Positions 36,700 to 45,700 of a stretch of 64,000 nt of DNA are shown one piece after another (position 1 is the first letter of the stretch; every line of letters begins with the position of its first letter). The notes below the pieces were generated by a model. That model made no database searches and had not been told where the DNA came from. It saw nothing but the letters and a program-made list of their open reading frames with translations. The DNA lies in assembly GCA_031257015.1 (NCBI GenBank), contig JAIRPK010000015.1:62001-126000 (forward strand), read 5' to 3'. Origin of the DNA: Tannerellaceae bacterium. Lineage in GTDB: Bacteria; Bacteroidota; Bacteroidia; Bacteroidales; Tannerellaceae. Made by a program: the position numbers and the translations under genes.

Positions 36700-37641
36700 A
36701 TGTTTATCAATGCAACTGGTTTTTATGTTCCTGCCGGTCGGGTTCATAATGATTATTTTCTTAAAGTAAATGGATTGACAAGCGAATGGATAGAGCAACG
36801 CACCGGCATTGTGACCCGTTCAAAATGTCGCCCCGACGAAGATGTTAACACAATGAGCCTAAATGCTGTTCTTAACGCTAAGCCAAAACTGCCATATAAT
36901 ATATCAGATGTTGATTTGATCATATCGGCGACGTACTCGCCTGTCGATACAGTGGCGACAGCAGCTCATACAGTTCAAAAGGAATATCAAATCGAGCACG
37001 CGAAAGCCTTCATGATTTCCTCCGCCTGCTCGTCCTTCCTCAATGCCCTGGAAATTGTTGAAGGATATTTTGCCCTCGGAAAGGCCTCTAAAGCCCTTGT
37101 CCTTTCCGCAGATAACAATTCACTCTACCAAAACGAGGCAGATCCTCAAAGTGGGCATCTCTGGGGAGATGCAGCTGCAGCCTTCTTCCTGTCCAGGGAA
37201 CGAGTACAGGCGAACGAGCACGAAATAGTGGACATTTATACTGAAGGCCTTGGCCATATAGGCAAAAGCGTTGAAGCCGTAAAGCTCCGTCCCGCCGTCG
37301 AAGGCATAATGATGCCGGAAGGCAAGGACGTATTCATCCATGCCTGCAACTATATGCCGAAAAATGTCCTCTACTTGTTAGAAAAGAATGGATATTCACT
37401 CGAAGATCTCACCTACTTCATTGGACATCAAGCTAACATGCGCATCCTCTCCAATGTTGCCAGGCAACTAAAGCTCCCTGAAGAAAAAATGCTGCATAAC
37501 ATTGAAGAATTAGGAAATACCGGCTCAGTAAGCTCCGCCCTTGTCTATGCACAAAACGAACAGCGTTTTCGTGAAGGCGATCTCATCGCCCTTGCTGTCT
37601 TCGGCGGCGGATATTCTGCAGGAGCCTGCCTGATTAAATGA
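36700..37641 (+). CDS. 3-oxoacyl-ACP synthase III (FabH-like)
   Basis: 313 residues, thiolase fold. The catalytic triad is visible: Cys of ISSACSSFLNALEI, His of FIGHQANMRIL and Asn of LGNTGSVSSAL. The C-terminal glycine-rich AVFGGGYSAGACLI is typical. It condenses an acyl-CoA or acyl-ACP starter with malonyl-ACP. It sits between a TetR regulator and a fabG-like gene, so it may be a dedicated paralogue for a special lipid rather than the housekeeping FabH. Confidence 0.88.
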   Translation: MFINATGFYVPAGRVHNDYFLKVNGLTSEWIEQRTGIVTRSKCRPDEDVNTMSLNAVLNAKPKLPYNISDVDLIISATYSPVDTVATAAHTVQKEYQIEHAKAFMISSACSSFLNALEIVEGYFALGKASKALVLSADNNSLYQNEADPQSGHLWGDAAAAFFLSRERVQANEHEIVDIYTEGLGHIGKSVEAVKLRPAVEGIMMPEGKDVFIHACNYMPKNVLYLLEKNGYSLEDLTYFIGHQANMRILSNVARQLKLPEEKMLHNIEELGNTGSVSSALVYAQNEQRFREGDLIALAVFGGGYSAGACLIK

Positions 37642-37668
37642 CAAAATAATAATTATACATTAATATAT

Positions 37669-38415
37669 ATGGAATTACTTAAAAGAAAGACAGCTCTTGT
37701 AACAGGAGCCGCCCGTGGCATAGGAAAAGCCATCGCCCTCAAATTTGCATCAGAAGGAGCCGACGTAGCCTTCACCGATTTAACCATCGACGAGGCAGGA
37801 CTTGCCACCCAAGCTGAAATAGAAGCCTTCGGTGTAAAAGCTAAAGGTTACGCCTCCAATGCTGCCAACTTCGACGAAGCGCATAACGTAGTAGCCGAAA
37901 TACTAAAAGACTTCGGACGTATCGACGTCTTGGTCAACAATGCCGGAATCACTCGCGATGGCTTGATGATGCGTATGACCGAGCAACAATGGGACATGGT
38001 CATAGGCGTCAATCTCAAATCCGCCTTTAACTTCATTCACGCCGTAACTCCAGTCATGATGAAACAAAAAAGCGGTAGCATCATCAACATGGCCTCTGTC
38101 GTTGGCGTATCCGGGAATGCTGGACAGGCCAACTACTCCGCATCCAAAGCCGGAATGATAGGACTAGCAAAAAGTATAGCCAAAGAATTAGGTTCTCGCG
38201 GGATACGCGCAAACGCCATCGCCCCTGGATTTATCATCACTGACATGACTGCTGCCCTATCTGAAGAAGTAAAAGCCGAATGGGCTAAACAAATACCACT
38301 TCGTCGCGGCGGAACACCTGAAGATGTAGCCAACGTCGCTGTCTTCCTTGCCTCCGACATCTCGTCTTACGTTACTGGTCAAGTTATCCACTGCTGTGGA
38401 GGGATGAACACCTGA
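37669..38415 (+). CDS. fabG: 3-oxoacyl-ACP reductase (FabG-like SDR)
   Basis: 248 residues, classical short-chain dehydrogenase: cofactor motif TGAARGIGKA, NNAG (VNNAGITRDG), Ser in INMASVVG, catalytic YxxxK in YSASKAG and the PG motif IAPGFIITDM. The TRDGLMMRM stretch is typical of FabG. It reduces 3-oxoacyl-ACP with NADPH, the step after FabH. It lies 27 bp after the FabH-like gene and abuts the pseudouridine synthase gene with no gap. Confidence 0.92.
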   Translation: MELLKRKTALVTGAARGIGKAIALKFASEGADVAFTDLTIDEAGLATQAEIEAFGVKAKGYASNAANFDEAHNVVAEILKDFGRIDVLVNNAGITRDGLMMRMTEQQWDMVIGVNLKSAFNFIHAVTPVMMKQKSGSIINMASVVGVSGNAGQANYSASKAGMIGLAKSIAKELGSRGIRANAIAPGFIITDMTAALSEEVKAEWAKQIPLRRGGTPEDVANVAVFLASDISSYVTGQVIHCCGGMNT

Positions 38416-39081
38416 ATGGAAATTATCTACGAAGACAACCATCTCATAGCTGTCAACAAAACTTGCAATGAAATCGTGCAAGGCGATAAAACTGGCGATG
38501 CGCCTCTGGCAGAAATGCTAAAAGCATGGTTGAAAGAAAAATATCAAAAGCCAGGAAATGTATTCTTGGGCGTACCGCACCGCATTGACCGTCCCGTTAG
38601 CGGTGCGGTTCTTTTTGCCAAAACCGAAAAAGCTCTCATTCGCCTAAATGAACTCTTCCGGCAAGGTGAAGTAAAGAAAACATACTGGGCAATTGTGAGA
38701 GAAATACCCCCAAAAGATGAGGATGAACTTATTCATTGGCTCGTACGTAAAGAAAAGCAAAACAAATCCTACGCCTATGCGTCCGAAAAAAACGGTGCAC
38801 AAAAAGCCATCCTCCATTACAAAATAATTTCCCACAGCAACAATTACACCTTATTGGAAATAGACCTCAAAACCGGTAGGCACCACCAAATACGTGTCCA
38901 GCTAAGCAAAATAGGATGCCCTATAAAAGGCGACCTTAAATACGGATTTGATCGTTCTAATCCCAATGGTGGTATAAGCCTCCATGCCTGTCGTCTGGAG
39001 TTCATCCATCCAGTCTTAAAAAGTCCAATCATTATTGCTGCCGAACCACCTAAAGAAAATCTTTGGCAGGCATTAACGTGA
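38416..39081 (+). CDS. RluA family RNA pseudouridine synthase
   Basis: 221 residues. IIYEDNHLIAVNKTCNEIVQGD, PHRIDRPVSGAVLFAKT with the catalytic Asp in HRIDRP, and the LKTGRHHQIRVQLSKIGCPIKGD block (seen as TGRHHQIRVQL) define the family. There is no S4 domain, as in RluC/TruC-like short forms. It isomerises uridine in rRNA or tRNA; which site is unknown. The start codon directly follows the fabG stop. A role outside lipid synthesis makes this an operon of convenience. Confidence 0.92.
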   Translation: MEIIYEDNHLIAVNKTCNEIVQGDKTGDAPLAEMLKAWLKEKYQKPGNVFLGVPHRIDRPVSGAVLFAKTEKALIRLNELFRQGEVKKTYWAIVREIPPKDEDELIHWLVRKEKQNKSYAYASEKNGAQKAILHYKIISHSNNYTLLEIDLKTGRHHQIRVQLSKIGCPIKGDLKYGFDRSNPNGGISLHACRLEFIHPVLKSPIIIAAEPPKENLWQALT

Positions 39082-39200
39082 GTAACTATGTAAAGCTGCG
39101 GGAACTTTATCTATATTCCAACCTGAAATAAACAGTTAATTAATTAACTCAAATTTTGTGTCTTTGTGTTTATATATCAGGTATATTTTGCTGCATATTC

Positions 39201-39917
39201 TTACTTTTCTTTGAGAACATTCATTTTGGATTGAAATTCTTTGCGATAGCTTCTGCCGATAGGGATTTTCTTCTTCTCGGAGATGATGACATGTTCGTAG
39301 TTGAAAGATTTGATTTTATCGGTGGAGACGATGAAGGATTTGTGGATTCGGATAAATTCTGCGGGTAGCAGTTTTTGGATGTTTTTCATGGTCATTATCG
39401 GCATGTAGATTTTGTCTGTGGTTGCTATTTTAATATAATTATCAAACGCTTCGATATACAAGATGCTTTGGATAGACAATCGTATATTCTGATAATTGTA
39501 TTTAAAGGAAATAGTTACGTCTTCTGTTTGTTGTCTCGCAACTGTTTTGTAGTTTGGGGAGGTGCTTAGCATTCGTTGTTCTGCTTTTGTGCATGCTTTA
39601 AGGAATCGGTCGAAGCTGAAAGGTTTGAGTAGGTAATCGACGACATCTAGTTCAAAGCCTTCAACGGCGTATTCTTTATGTGCGGTTGTGAATATGACGA
39701 ATGTTTTTTGTTTAATTGATTGTACTATGTCAATTCCGGAAATGTCTGGCATTCGGATGTCGAGGAAGATTAAGTCAGGCTGCATTTTTCTAATGTTTAA
39801 TATGCCTTCTAGCGGGTCGGCGAATGTGCCGAGTAGTTGGATGTTTGTCGCTTGATTGCAGTAGCGCTCAAGAAGTTTGAGTGCGAGTGGTTCGTCGTCG
39901 ATTGCGATACAGTTCAT
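39201..39917 (-). CDS. LytTR-type response regulator
   Basis: 238 residues. The receiver domain has acidic DDEP at the start, phosphoacceptor Asp in PDLIFLDIRMP, and conserved Thr/Lys (FTTAHKEYAVEGFE, DYLLKPF). The LytTR DNA-binding domain is C-terminal (LYIEAFDNYIKI, FIRIHKSFIVS, IPIGRSYRKEF). It regulates genes through direct-repeat sites, in partnership with the sensor kinase whose gene overlaps it by 4 bp. Targets are unknown; it converges with the RluA gene. Confidence 0.95.
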   Translation of the reverse strand: MNCIAIDDEPLALKLLERYCNQATNIQLLGTFADPLEGILNIRKMQPDLIFLDIRMPDISGIDIVQSIKQKTFVIFTTAHKEYAVEGFELDVVDYLLKPFSFDRFLKACTKAEQRMLSTSPNYKTVARQQTEDVTISFKYNYQNIRLSIQSILYIEAFDNYIKIATTDKIYMPIMTMKNIQKLLPAEFIRIHKSFIVSTDKIKSFNYEHVIISEKKKIPIGRSYRKEFQSKMNVLKEK

Positions 39918-40990
39918 TGCGGAGTAAGTTGTATATTAAGCTTTATGTGAAAGGCCAATCGGTCAGTAGTGATTGCAAGCGAATATTGTTTGGGATAGGC
40001 TAGTTCAAGTCTCTTGCTGATGTTGGCAAGGCCGATGCCGGCGGAGTAGTTCCTGTCCTTGGCGATGGCGAAGATGGAGTTATCGCAAGTAAATGCCAGC
40101 ATGTTGTTGTCTATTTTTATGCAAATATGTATAAAGCAGTCTATATGTGCGCTAATTCCGTACTTGAAAGCATTCTCAACGAAAGGGATGAAAGTCAGCG
40201 GCATAATTGTATAATCGCTCATGTTTCCGTGTATATGGAGTTTGAGTTCAAATTTTTCGGAGGCTCTCAAACTTTGCAGGTGTATGTATTCTTCCAACAT
40301 TCTGATTTCTTTTTGTAGAGGGATACGACTTTGGTCGCTTTCGGTTGTCACGAAACGCAGAAAGTCGGAGAGCGAGAGTATCGCTTCCGGAGCTTTGTCG
40401 TCTTTGCTGAGCGCAAGGTAGTAGATGCTATTTAGGCTATTGAATAGGAAATGTGGATGGATTTGTGATTTAAGAAAAGAAAGTTCTGCTTGAACCATTG
40501 AGTTTTCAAGTTCTTGTAATCGTTGTTTTTCTGCGTACCATTGTGCAACGGCTTTTAGTCCAGTGCTAATGATAAAGACTATTAGAAATTGGCTTGATCG
40601 TGAATAGAATCCGAATCGCCTGGTTAATTCAAACATGTCTAGTTTGCGTTCTTCCATTTGTGGGAAGTCCGGTGGTCGCCTTTGAGGCGGCATATGGTGG
40701 TGCGGTCCCATTAAGAAATAATGCCTGAACAGCCATGGGAGAAGAAAGCAGAAAAGTATATAGGCACCGATTGTTATGCCGATGAAGAGAACTATTCGTT
40801 TTCGGGAGAGGAATCTCGGCACGAAGAGATTGTTGTTAAAATAGAAATATGTGAGTAGAAAGATATAGCTAACCATTAATAGCCAGTTGAAGAAATTTGG
40901 GTTTTTCGGCCCCCTGATGATGTGGAAAAAGATTGTCCAGCCAAGAAGGTGGGCAATTATAATGAGAATCTTTTTGATTGAAGGTGGCAT
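39914..40990 (-). CDS. LytS-like sensor histidine kinase
   Basis: 358 residues. Four hydrophobic segments in the first 150 residues (for example ILIIIAHLLGWTIFF, WLLMVSYIFLLTYFYF, LFIGITIGAYILFCFLLP and FLIVFIISTGLKAV) anchor it in the inner membrane. The phosphorylated His is in the His_kinase motif KSQIHPHFLFNSLNS. The ATPase domain has TFIPFVENAFKYG and GIGLANISKRL. A His/Pro-rich loop (MGPHHHMPPQRRPP) faces the periplasm between helices. It is upstream partner of the LytTR regulator. Confidence 0.93.
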   Translation of the reverse strand: MPPSIKKILIIIAHLLGWTIFFHIIRGPKNPNFFNWLLMVSYIFLLTYFYFNNNLFVPRFLSRKRIVLFIGITIGAYILFCFLLPWLFRHYFLMGPHHHMPPQRRPPDFPQMEERKLDMFELTRRFGFYSRSSQFLIVFIISTGLKAVAQWYAEKQRLQELENSMVQAELSFLKSQIHPHFLFNSLNSIYYLALSKDDKAPEAILSLSDFLRFVTTESDQSRIPLQKEIRMLEEYIHLQSLRASEKFELKLHIHGNMSDYTIMPLTFIPFVENAFKYGISAHIDCFIHICIKIDNNMLAFTCDNSIFAIAKDRNYSAGIGLANISKRLELAYPKQYSLAITTDRLAFHIKLNIQLTPQ

Positions 40991-41142
40991 GGTAGCATTG
41001 ATTACTAAGGGATGAAAAACGATAAAGTAAGATAGATTAAAATGATCGTTTTGTTTTCTAGTACTCGTGTATTTTGATATTATCGCCCAGAATAAGTTTT
41101 TTTATCATAAATATTGAAATAGCATTAGAGGATAATGACGTA

Positions 41143-41184
41143 AAAGAAGCTCCAACCGGAAATAATGCAGGCAGGAGCTTCTTT
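41143..41184 (-). terminator. Terminator of the nqr operon
   Basis: Perfect 11-bp stem AAAGAAGCTCC / GGAGCTTCTTT with a 20-base loop, 22 bp after the nqrF stop. On the minus strand the stem ends in TTTT. Confidence 0.75.
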
Positions 41185-41205
41185 GTTTTTTAGTACTGAA
41201 AGGAT

Positions 41206-42468
41206 TTATGCGCCGAAGTCGTCAAACAATAACATTTCAAGTGGGACGCCTAGATTGTCCAACATTTTTTTTACTGCGTTCGACATGGGGCCTGGGCCGC
41301 ACATGTAGTATTCAATATCTTCTGGAGCTTCGTGGTTCTTGAGATAATTATCGTGAATCACTTGGTGTATGAAGCCAACATGCCCCGTCCAATTATCTTC
41401 CGTTCGAGGTTCGGATAGGGCGATATGAAATTTGAAATTAGGATAGTTCTTTTCGATCGCGCGAAAATCCTCCTCATAGAATATCTCCGCCGTCGAACGG
41501 GCGCCATACCAATATGAAACTATCCGATCGGTAGTCTTGAGCGTATTAAACAAATGAAGGAGATGAGCACGAAGCGGTGCCATTCCAGCTCCTCCCCCTA
41601 TGTATAACATCTCTCTCTTAGTATTCAGAATATGAAAATCACCGTAAGGGCCGGACATTTTTACTTTATCACCTGCCTTCAACGTGAAGATAAAGGATGA
41701 AGCAATGCCAGGTTTTATGCCAACTTTCCACGTGCCGGAAGAACGATCGAAAGGAGGGGTAGCAATACGGACATTGAGAGTTATGATATTACCTTCGGCT
41801 GGATAGTTCGCCATTGAGTAAGCACGGATTGTTTCTTCGTCGTTCATGCAACTCAAATCCCACATTTTGAATTTGCTCCATTCGTCGCGGAAGCGTTCGT
41901 CAACGTCGATATTCTTGTAATCCATCGTGAATTTTGGAATACTAATCTGCGAATAGCTTCCTGGTTGGAAATTCATCGTTTCGCCTTCGGGTAATTTGAC
42001 TGTAAATTCTTTAATAAAGGAGGCCACGTTGCGGTTTGATACGACTGTACATTCCCATTCCTTCACGCCGAATACAGATTCAGGGACACGGATGTTTATG
42101 TTTTCTTTGATTTTCGTTTGGCATCCAAGGCGCCAATTATCCTTAATTTGCTTACGGGTGAAAAATCCGACTTCGGTTGGCAGAATATTTCCGCCGCCTT
42201 CCTGTATCTGGCATCGGCATTGTCCGCAACTGCCGCTTCCGCCGCAAGCTGAAGAGAGAAAAATGCCATTACTTTGCAGCGTTGAAAGAACAGTACCTCC
42301 GAGTGGTACGGTGAAGTGCTTTTCACCATTCACTATCATTTTTACATTTCCCGAAGGGATTAATTTGGCTTTAGCGAATAGCAAGGCTCCAACCAGAATG
42401 AGTGTTATTAGCAAGAAAGCGATGGTCCCCGCTACAATAGTAAGACCTCCCGACATTAATATAATCAT
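41206..42468 (-). CDS. nqrF: Na+-translocating NADH:quinone reductase subunit F
   Basis: 420 residues. An N-terminal membrane helix (TIVAGTIAFLLITLILVGALL) anchors it. The 2Fe-2S cluster Cys are in SACGGSGSCGQCRC with the fourth Cys further on (RLGCQTK). FAD binding shows RAYSMAN and the NADH domain YIGGGAGMAPLRAH and CGPGPM. It takes electrons from NADH at the inner face and passes them to the rest of the pump. Last gene of nqrABCDEF. Confidence 0.97.
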   Translation of the reverse strand: MIILMSGGLTIVAGTIAFLLITLILVGALLFAKAKLIPSGNVKMIVNGEKHFTVPLGGTVLSTLQSNGIFLSSACGGSGSCGQCRCQIQEGGGNILPTEVGFFTRKQIKDNWRLGCQTKIKENINIRVPESVFGVKEWECTVVSNRNVASFIKEFTVKLPEGETMNFQPGSYSQISIPKFTMDYKNIDVDERFRDEWSKFKMWDLSCMNDEETIRAYSMANYPAEGNIITLNVRIATPPFDRSSGTWKVGIKPGIASSFIFTLKAGDKVKMSGPYGDFHILNTKREMLYIGGGAGMAPLRAHLLHLFNTLKTTDRIVSYWYGARSTAEIFYEEDFRAIEKNYPNFKFHIALSEPRTEDNWTGHVGFIHQVIHDNYLKNHEAPEDIEYYMCGPGPMSNAVKKMLDNLGVPLEMLLFDDFGA

Positions 42469-42496
42469 CTTTTCGTCTATTGTTAATAGTTAGTAA

Positions 42497-43114
42497 TTAA
42501 ATCTTGAGGCCGGAGAAGCACATGAATCCGATTCCCATCAGGCCGGTTATAATAAATGTAATCCCAAGTCCGCGCAACGGTTTGGGAATATTGGAGTAAG
42601 CCAATTTCTCTCGAACGGCAGCCATCCCGACTATTGCCAGCAACCAGCCTATGCCGGAACCGAATCCGTAAACCGTTGCAACACCTACATTCGCAAATGC
42701 TTTTTGCTGCATAAAGAGCGAACCGCCAAGAATAGCACAATTTACCGCTATCAACGGTAGGAATATTCCTAGCGACGAATATAAGGCCGGCGCAAAGCGC
42801 TCAACCACCATTTCCACCAGCTGTGTAAAGGAGGCAATGATGGCAATAAATATGAGTAACGAGAGGAAACTCAAATTGACACTTTCAAACTGTGTCCCTA
42901 ACCAGCCAAGCGCACCTTCTTTCAACACATAATTCTCAAGCAGATAATTAATCGGCAACGTGCATGTAAGAATGAAAGTTACAGCAATGCCTAATCCCAA
43001 TGCCGTGTTTACATTTTTTGAAACAGCTAAGTAGGAACACATGCCTAAATAATAGGCGAAGATCATATTATCTACAAAGATCGAACGCACCAGCGTACTC
43101 AATAATTCTTCCAT
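42497..43114 (-). CDS. nqrE: Na+-translocating NADH:quinone reductase subunit E
   Basis: 205 residues with six membrane helices. The Cys that help bind the intramembrane iron centre are in LGMCSYLAVS and AVNCAILGG. SIFVDNMIFAYYLGMC near the N-terminus is a family hallmark. It is homologous to NqrD and inserted in opposite topology. It follows nqrD by 26 bp. Confidence 0.97.
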   Translation of the reverse strand: MEELLSTLVRSIFVDNMIFAYYLGMCSYLAVSKNVNTALGLGIAVTFILTCTLPINYLLENYVLKEGALGWLGTQFESVNLSFLSLLIFIAIIASFTQLVEMVVERFAPALYSSLGIFLPLIAVNCAILGGSLFMQQKAFANVGVATVYGFGSGIGWLLAIVGMAAVREKLAYSNIPKPLRGLGITFIITGLMGIGFMCFSGLKI

Positions 43115-43140
43115 TGTTTTCTTCCTTTCTTTTAACTGTT

Positions 43141-43770
43141 TTATTTCTCCTGAAGTTCCTTATTCCGCGAACGATGCACCCAGATGATAATCGACACGAC
43201 AATTAATGCCATTGGCGGTAAAATCATTAGGCCGTTATTGACGTAACCCAAGTCATAACAGATTTTGGGAATCACCTGATAACCGAGCAAAGTCCCTGAA
43301 CCGAACAATTCGCGGAAGAAACCAATAATGATCAATATTATGCCATAACCCAAGCCATTCCCAATGCCGTCAAGGAACGACGCCCACGGGCCGTTGCCCA
43401 AAGCAAAAGCCTCCAGACGCCCCATCAGGATACAATTAGTAATGATCAACCCGACGAAGACAGACAGCTGCTTATTAACGTCGTATGCAAAAGCTTTCAA
43501 TACTTCACTCACGATAGTCACCAAAGCCGCCACGACGACTAGCTGAACAATAATACGTATGCGGTTCGGAATTGTGTTGCGTAGCAATGAAATGATGACG
43601 TTGGCAAAAGCCACGACGATGGTAACGGAAGCAGCCATAACAATAGAAGGTTCCAACTTAGACGTTACCGCCAACGCCGAGCAAATTCCAAGCATCTGAA
43701 TGATAACCGGATTATTTTTGCTTAACGGGCCGGCCAAAATGCTTTTATTTTTACTAGATAAAAATCCCAT
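43141..43770 (-). CDS. nqrD: Na+-translocating NADH:quinone reductase subunit D
   Basis: 209 residues with six membrane helices. [23 protein letters not shown] (key part [10 protein letters not shown]) and [16 protein letters not shown] carry the conserved Cys of the central iron site shared with NqrE. Starts 7 bp after nqrC. Integral inner-membrane electron carrier of the sodium pump. Confidence 0.97.
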   Translation of the reverse strand: MGFLSSKNKSILAGPLSKNNPVIIQMLGICSALAVTSKLEPSIVMAASVTIVVAFANVIISLLRNTIPNRIRIIVQLVVVAALVTIVSEVLKAFAYDVNKQLSVFVGLIITNCILMGRLEAFALGNGPWASFLDGIGNGLGYGIILIIIGFFRELFGSGTLLGYQVIPKICYDLGYVNNGLMILPPMALIVVSIIIWVHRSRNKELQEK

Positions 43771-43777
43771 CTTTAAA

Positions 43778-44464
43778 TCAATTAGTATCGGTTAGAAATT
43801 TCTCATATTCTCGAAGGCTGTTCTCCAGCATCATGCTTACCCCTTTGCTTGTTATTGTGCCGCCAGAAATACCGTCAACGTAATCTTGCTCTGTTGTTGA
43901 CTTGCCTGGCTTTACAATCGCAATTGACTTAAATTCATTATTAATGAATATGTGTTTGCCTGCAAATTGGTCACTGAAAGAAGTGTTTACAATCTCGGCT
44001 CCAAGCCCAGGCGTTTCTCCTGCATGTCCGAAATCTGCGCCAAAGACGGTATTTCTGTCTTCGTTTACCGAAATATACCCCCAAAGTGGTCCCCAAAGAC
44101 CTGCTCCGCTGAGTGCCATTATATATTTTGTCTGCCCGTCGATGCCTGCTATGAAAACCGGATAAACATTTCGTTCAAAAGCCTTTGCAACATCCTCCGC
44201 AAAAGCATCACCATCCGTTTTATGCCCCTGTGCATCGACAAAAAAAGCATCCTTTATCAACTCGTTGTATTTTTGCTTGGCCTCTTTAGCCGTAACTCTT
44301 ACATTAATCGAGCGCAGAATCTGCTGACGCTTATCATTTTCTTCATTTTCTTTCTGAAAGCTCTTCAGCGACTGCGAAGTGAAGGCTAGAACAACGGCAA
44401 CGGCGACTACCATTACCGAAGCATATATTATTGTATAAGTATTACTGTCTCTATTCATAATCAT
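43778..44464 (-). CDS. nqrC: Na+-translocating NADH:quinone reductase subunit C
   Basis: 228 residues. One N-terminal membrane helix ([19 protein letters not shown]) then a periplasmic FMN domain. The covalent flavin site is the Thr of [26 protein letters not shown] is the second conserved motif. Flavin attachment needs an ApbE transferase, which is not in this window. Located between nqrB and nqrD. Confidence 0.96.
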   Translation of the reverse strand: MIMNRDSNTYTIIYASVMVVAVAVVLAFTSQSLKSFQKENEENDKRQQILRSINVRVTAKEAKQKYNELIKDAFFVDAQGHKTDGDAFAEDVAKAFERNVYPVFIAGIDGQTKYIMALSGAGLWGPLWGYISVNEDRNTVFGADFGHAGETPGLGAEIVNTSFSDQFAGKHIFINNEFKSIAIVKPGKSTTEQDYVDGISGGTITSKGVSMMLENSLREYEKFLTDTN

Positions 44465-44469
44465 TTATG

Positions 44470-45675
44470 TTAAAGCTTATAATTCCCGGCTCGCTTCATA
44501 CGCCGCAATATATTTCTTTGCACGACGTAGTAATCAATCAGCGGTGCGAAGATGTTCATCAGCAGAATCGCCAACATCATCCCTTCTGGATAGCCAGGAT
44601 TCAGAGCACGGATAGCGATAGCCAACATTCCGACCAAAAGTCCGAAGATGTATTTGCCTTTTTCCGTGCGTGCAGACGTTACCGGATCTGTTGCCATGAA
44701 AACCGCTCCGAAAGCAAAGCCGCCCAAACAGATATGTTCCCATGGCGAAGCCTGCATAACAGCAGTTGTCCCCACCAGGTTGAACAGCAACGCCGCCGCT
44801 ATGCCTCCCACAAAGACGGAAATCATCGTCTTCCAGCTCGCTACACCCGTAAAGAGGAGAATCACTGCGCCGATCAGTATGGCCAGTGTGGAAGTCTCGC
44901 CAATCGAACCCGGAATCAGACCGAGAAACATATCCCAAAGACTTAGCGGATGTCCCAACGAGTTCATGGCCTGGAACGACCCGTCGGACGGAGCCACGTT
45001 TATTTGTCCGAGAGGCGTAGCGCCGGAAAAGCCGTCAACGATCCTGCCGCCGCCAAGACCAAACGTTGTGCCGGTACGTACAAACACCTGGTCGCCCGAC
45101 ATGCAGGCCGGATAAGAGAAAAATAAAAAAGCGCGTGTTACCAGCGCCACATTAAAGATATTATATCCTGTTCCTCCGAACACTTCCTTTGCGAAAATCA
45201 CCGCAAAAGCAGTTGCGACTGCAATCATCCACAGCGGCGTATCAACCGGAACGATGAGCGGAATCAATATGCCTGAGACAAGGAATCCCTCCTGAATCTC
45301 CTCCTTCTTCCATTGCGCGACAATGAACTCAATTCCAAGGCCTACGATGTAAGAAACGATGATAATCGGCGCCACAGCGAGGAAACCGAACAAGAACATC
45401 TCGCAAAATCCAGCCTCCGTCCCGATTGCCAGGTAATGCTGATAGCCCGTATTAAACATTCCGAAGAGCAGAGCCGGAACAAGCGCGATGATAACTGCCG
45501 TCATTGTTCGTTTTGCATCCATATTGTCGTGTATATGAACGCCCGACTTGGCTGTTTCGTTCGGTACGAAGAGGAAGGTTTCAAAACCCTCGAAAACCGA
45601 ACGGAACATCCCGAATTTCCCCCCTTCCTCAAAGTGGGGCTTAATTTTATCAAGGTATTTCCTTAACGCTTTCAA
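44470..45675 (-). CDS. nqrB: Na+-translocating NADH:quinone reductase subunit B
   Basis: 401 residues with about ten membrane helices. The covalent FMN is carried by the Thr of DGFSGATPLGQ. FGGTGYNIFNVALVTRAFLFF (seen as GGTGYNIFNVAL), FMATDPVTSARTEKG and YPEGMMLAILLMNIFAPLID are family motifs. NqrB forms the sodium path and quinone site with NqrA. Follows nqrA by 25 bp. Confidence 0.97.
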   Translation of the reverse strand: MKALRKYLDKIKPHFEEGGKFGMFRSVFEGFETFLFVPNETAKSGVHIHDNMDAKRTMTAVIIALVPALLFGMFNTGYQHYLAIGTEAGFCEMFLFGFLAVAPIIIVSYIVGLGIEFIVAQWKKEEIQEGFLVSGILIPLIVPVDTPLWMIAVATAFAVIFAKEVFGGTGYNIFNVALVTRAFLFFSYPACMSGDQVFVRTGTTFGLGGGRIVDGFSGATPLGQINVAPSDGSFQAMNSLGHPLSLWDMFLGLIPGSIGETSTLAILIGAVILLFTGVASWKTMISVFVGGIAAALLFNLVGTTAVMQASPWEHICLGGFAFGAVFMATDPVTSARTEKGKYIFGLLVGMLAIAIRALNPGYPEGMMLAILLMNIFAPLIDYYVVQRNILRRMKRAGNYKL

Positions 45676-45700
45676 TGTTTTATATCAATTAAACGTGTTA

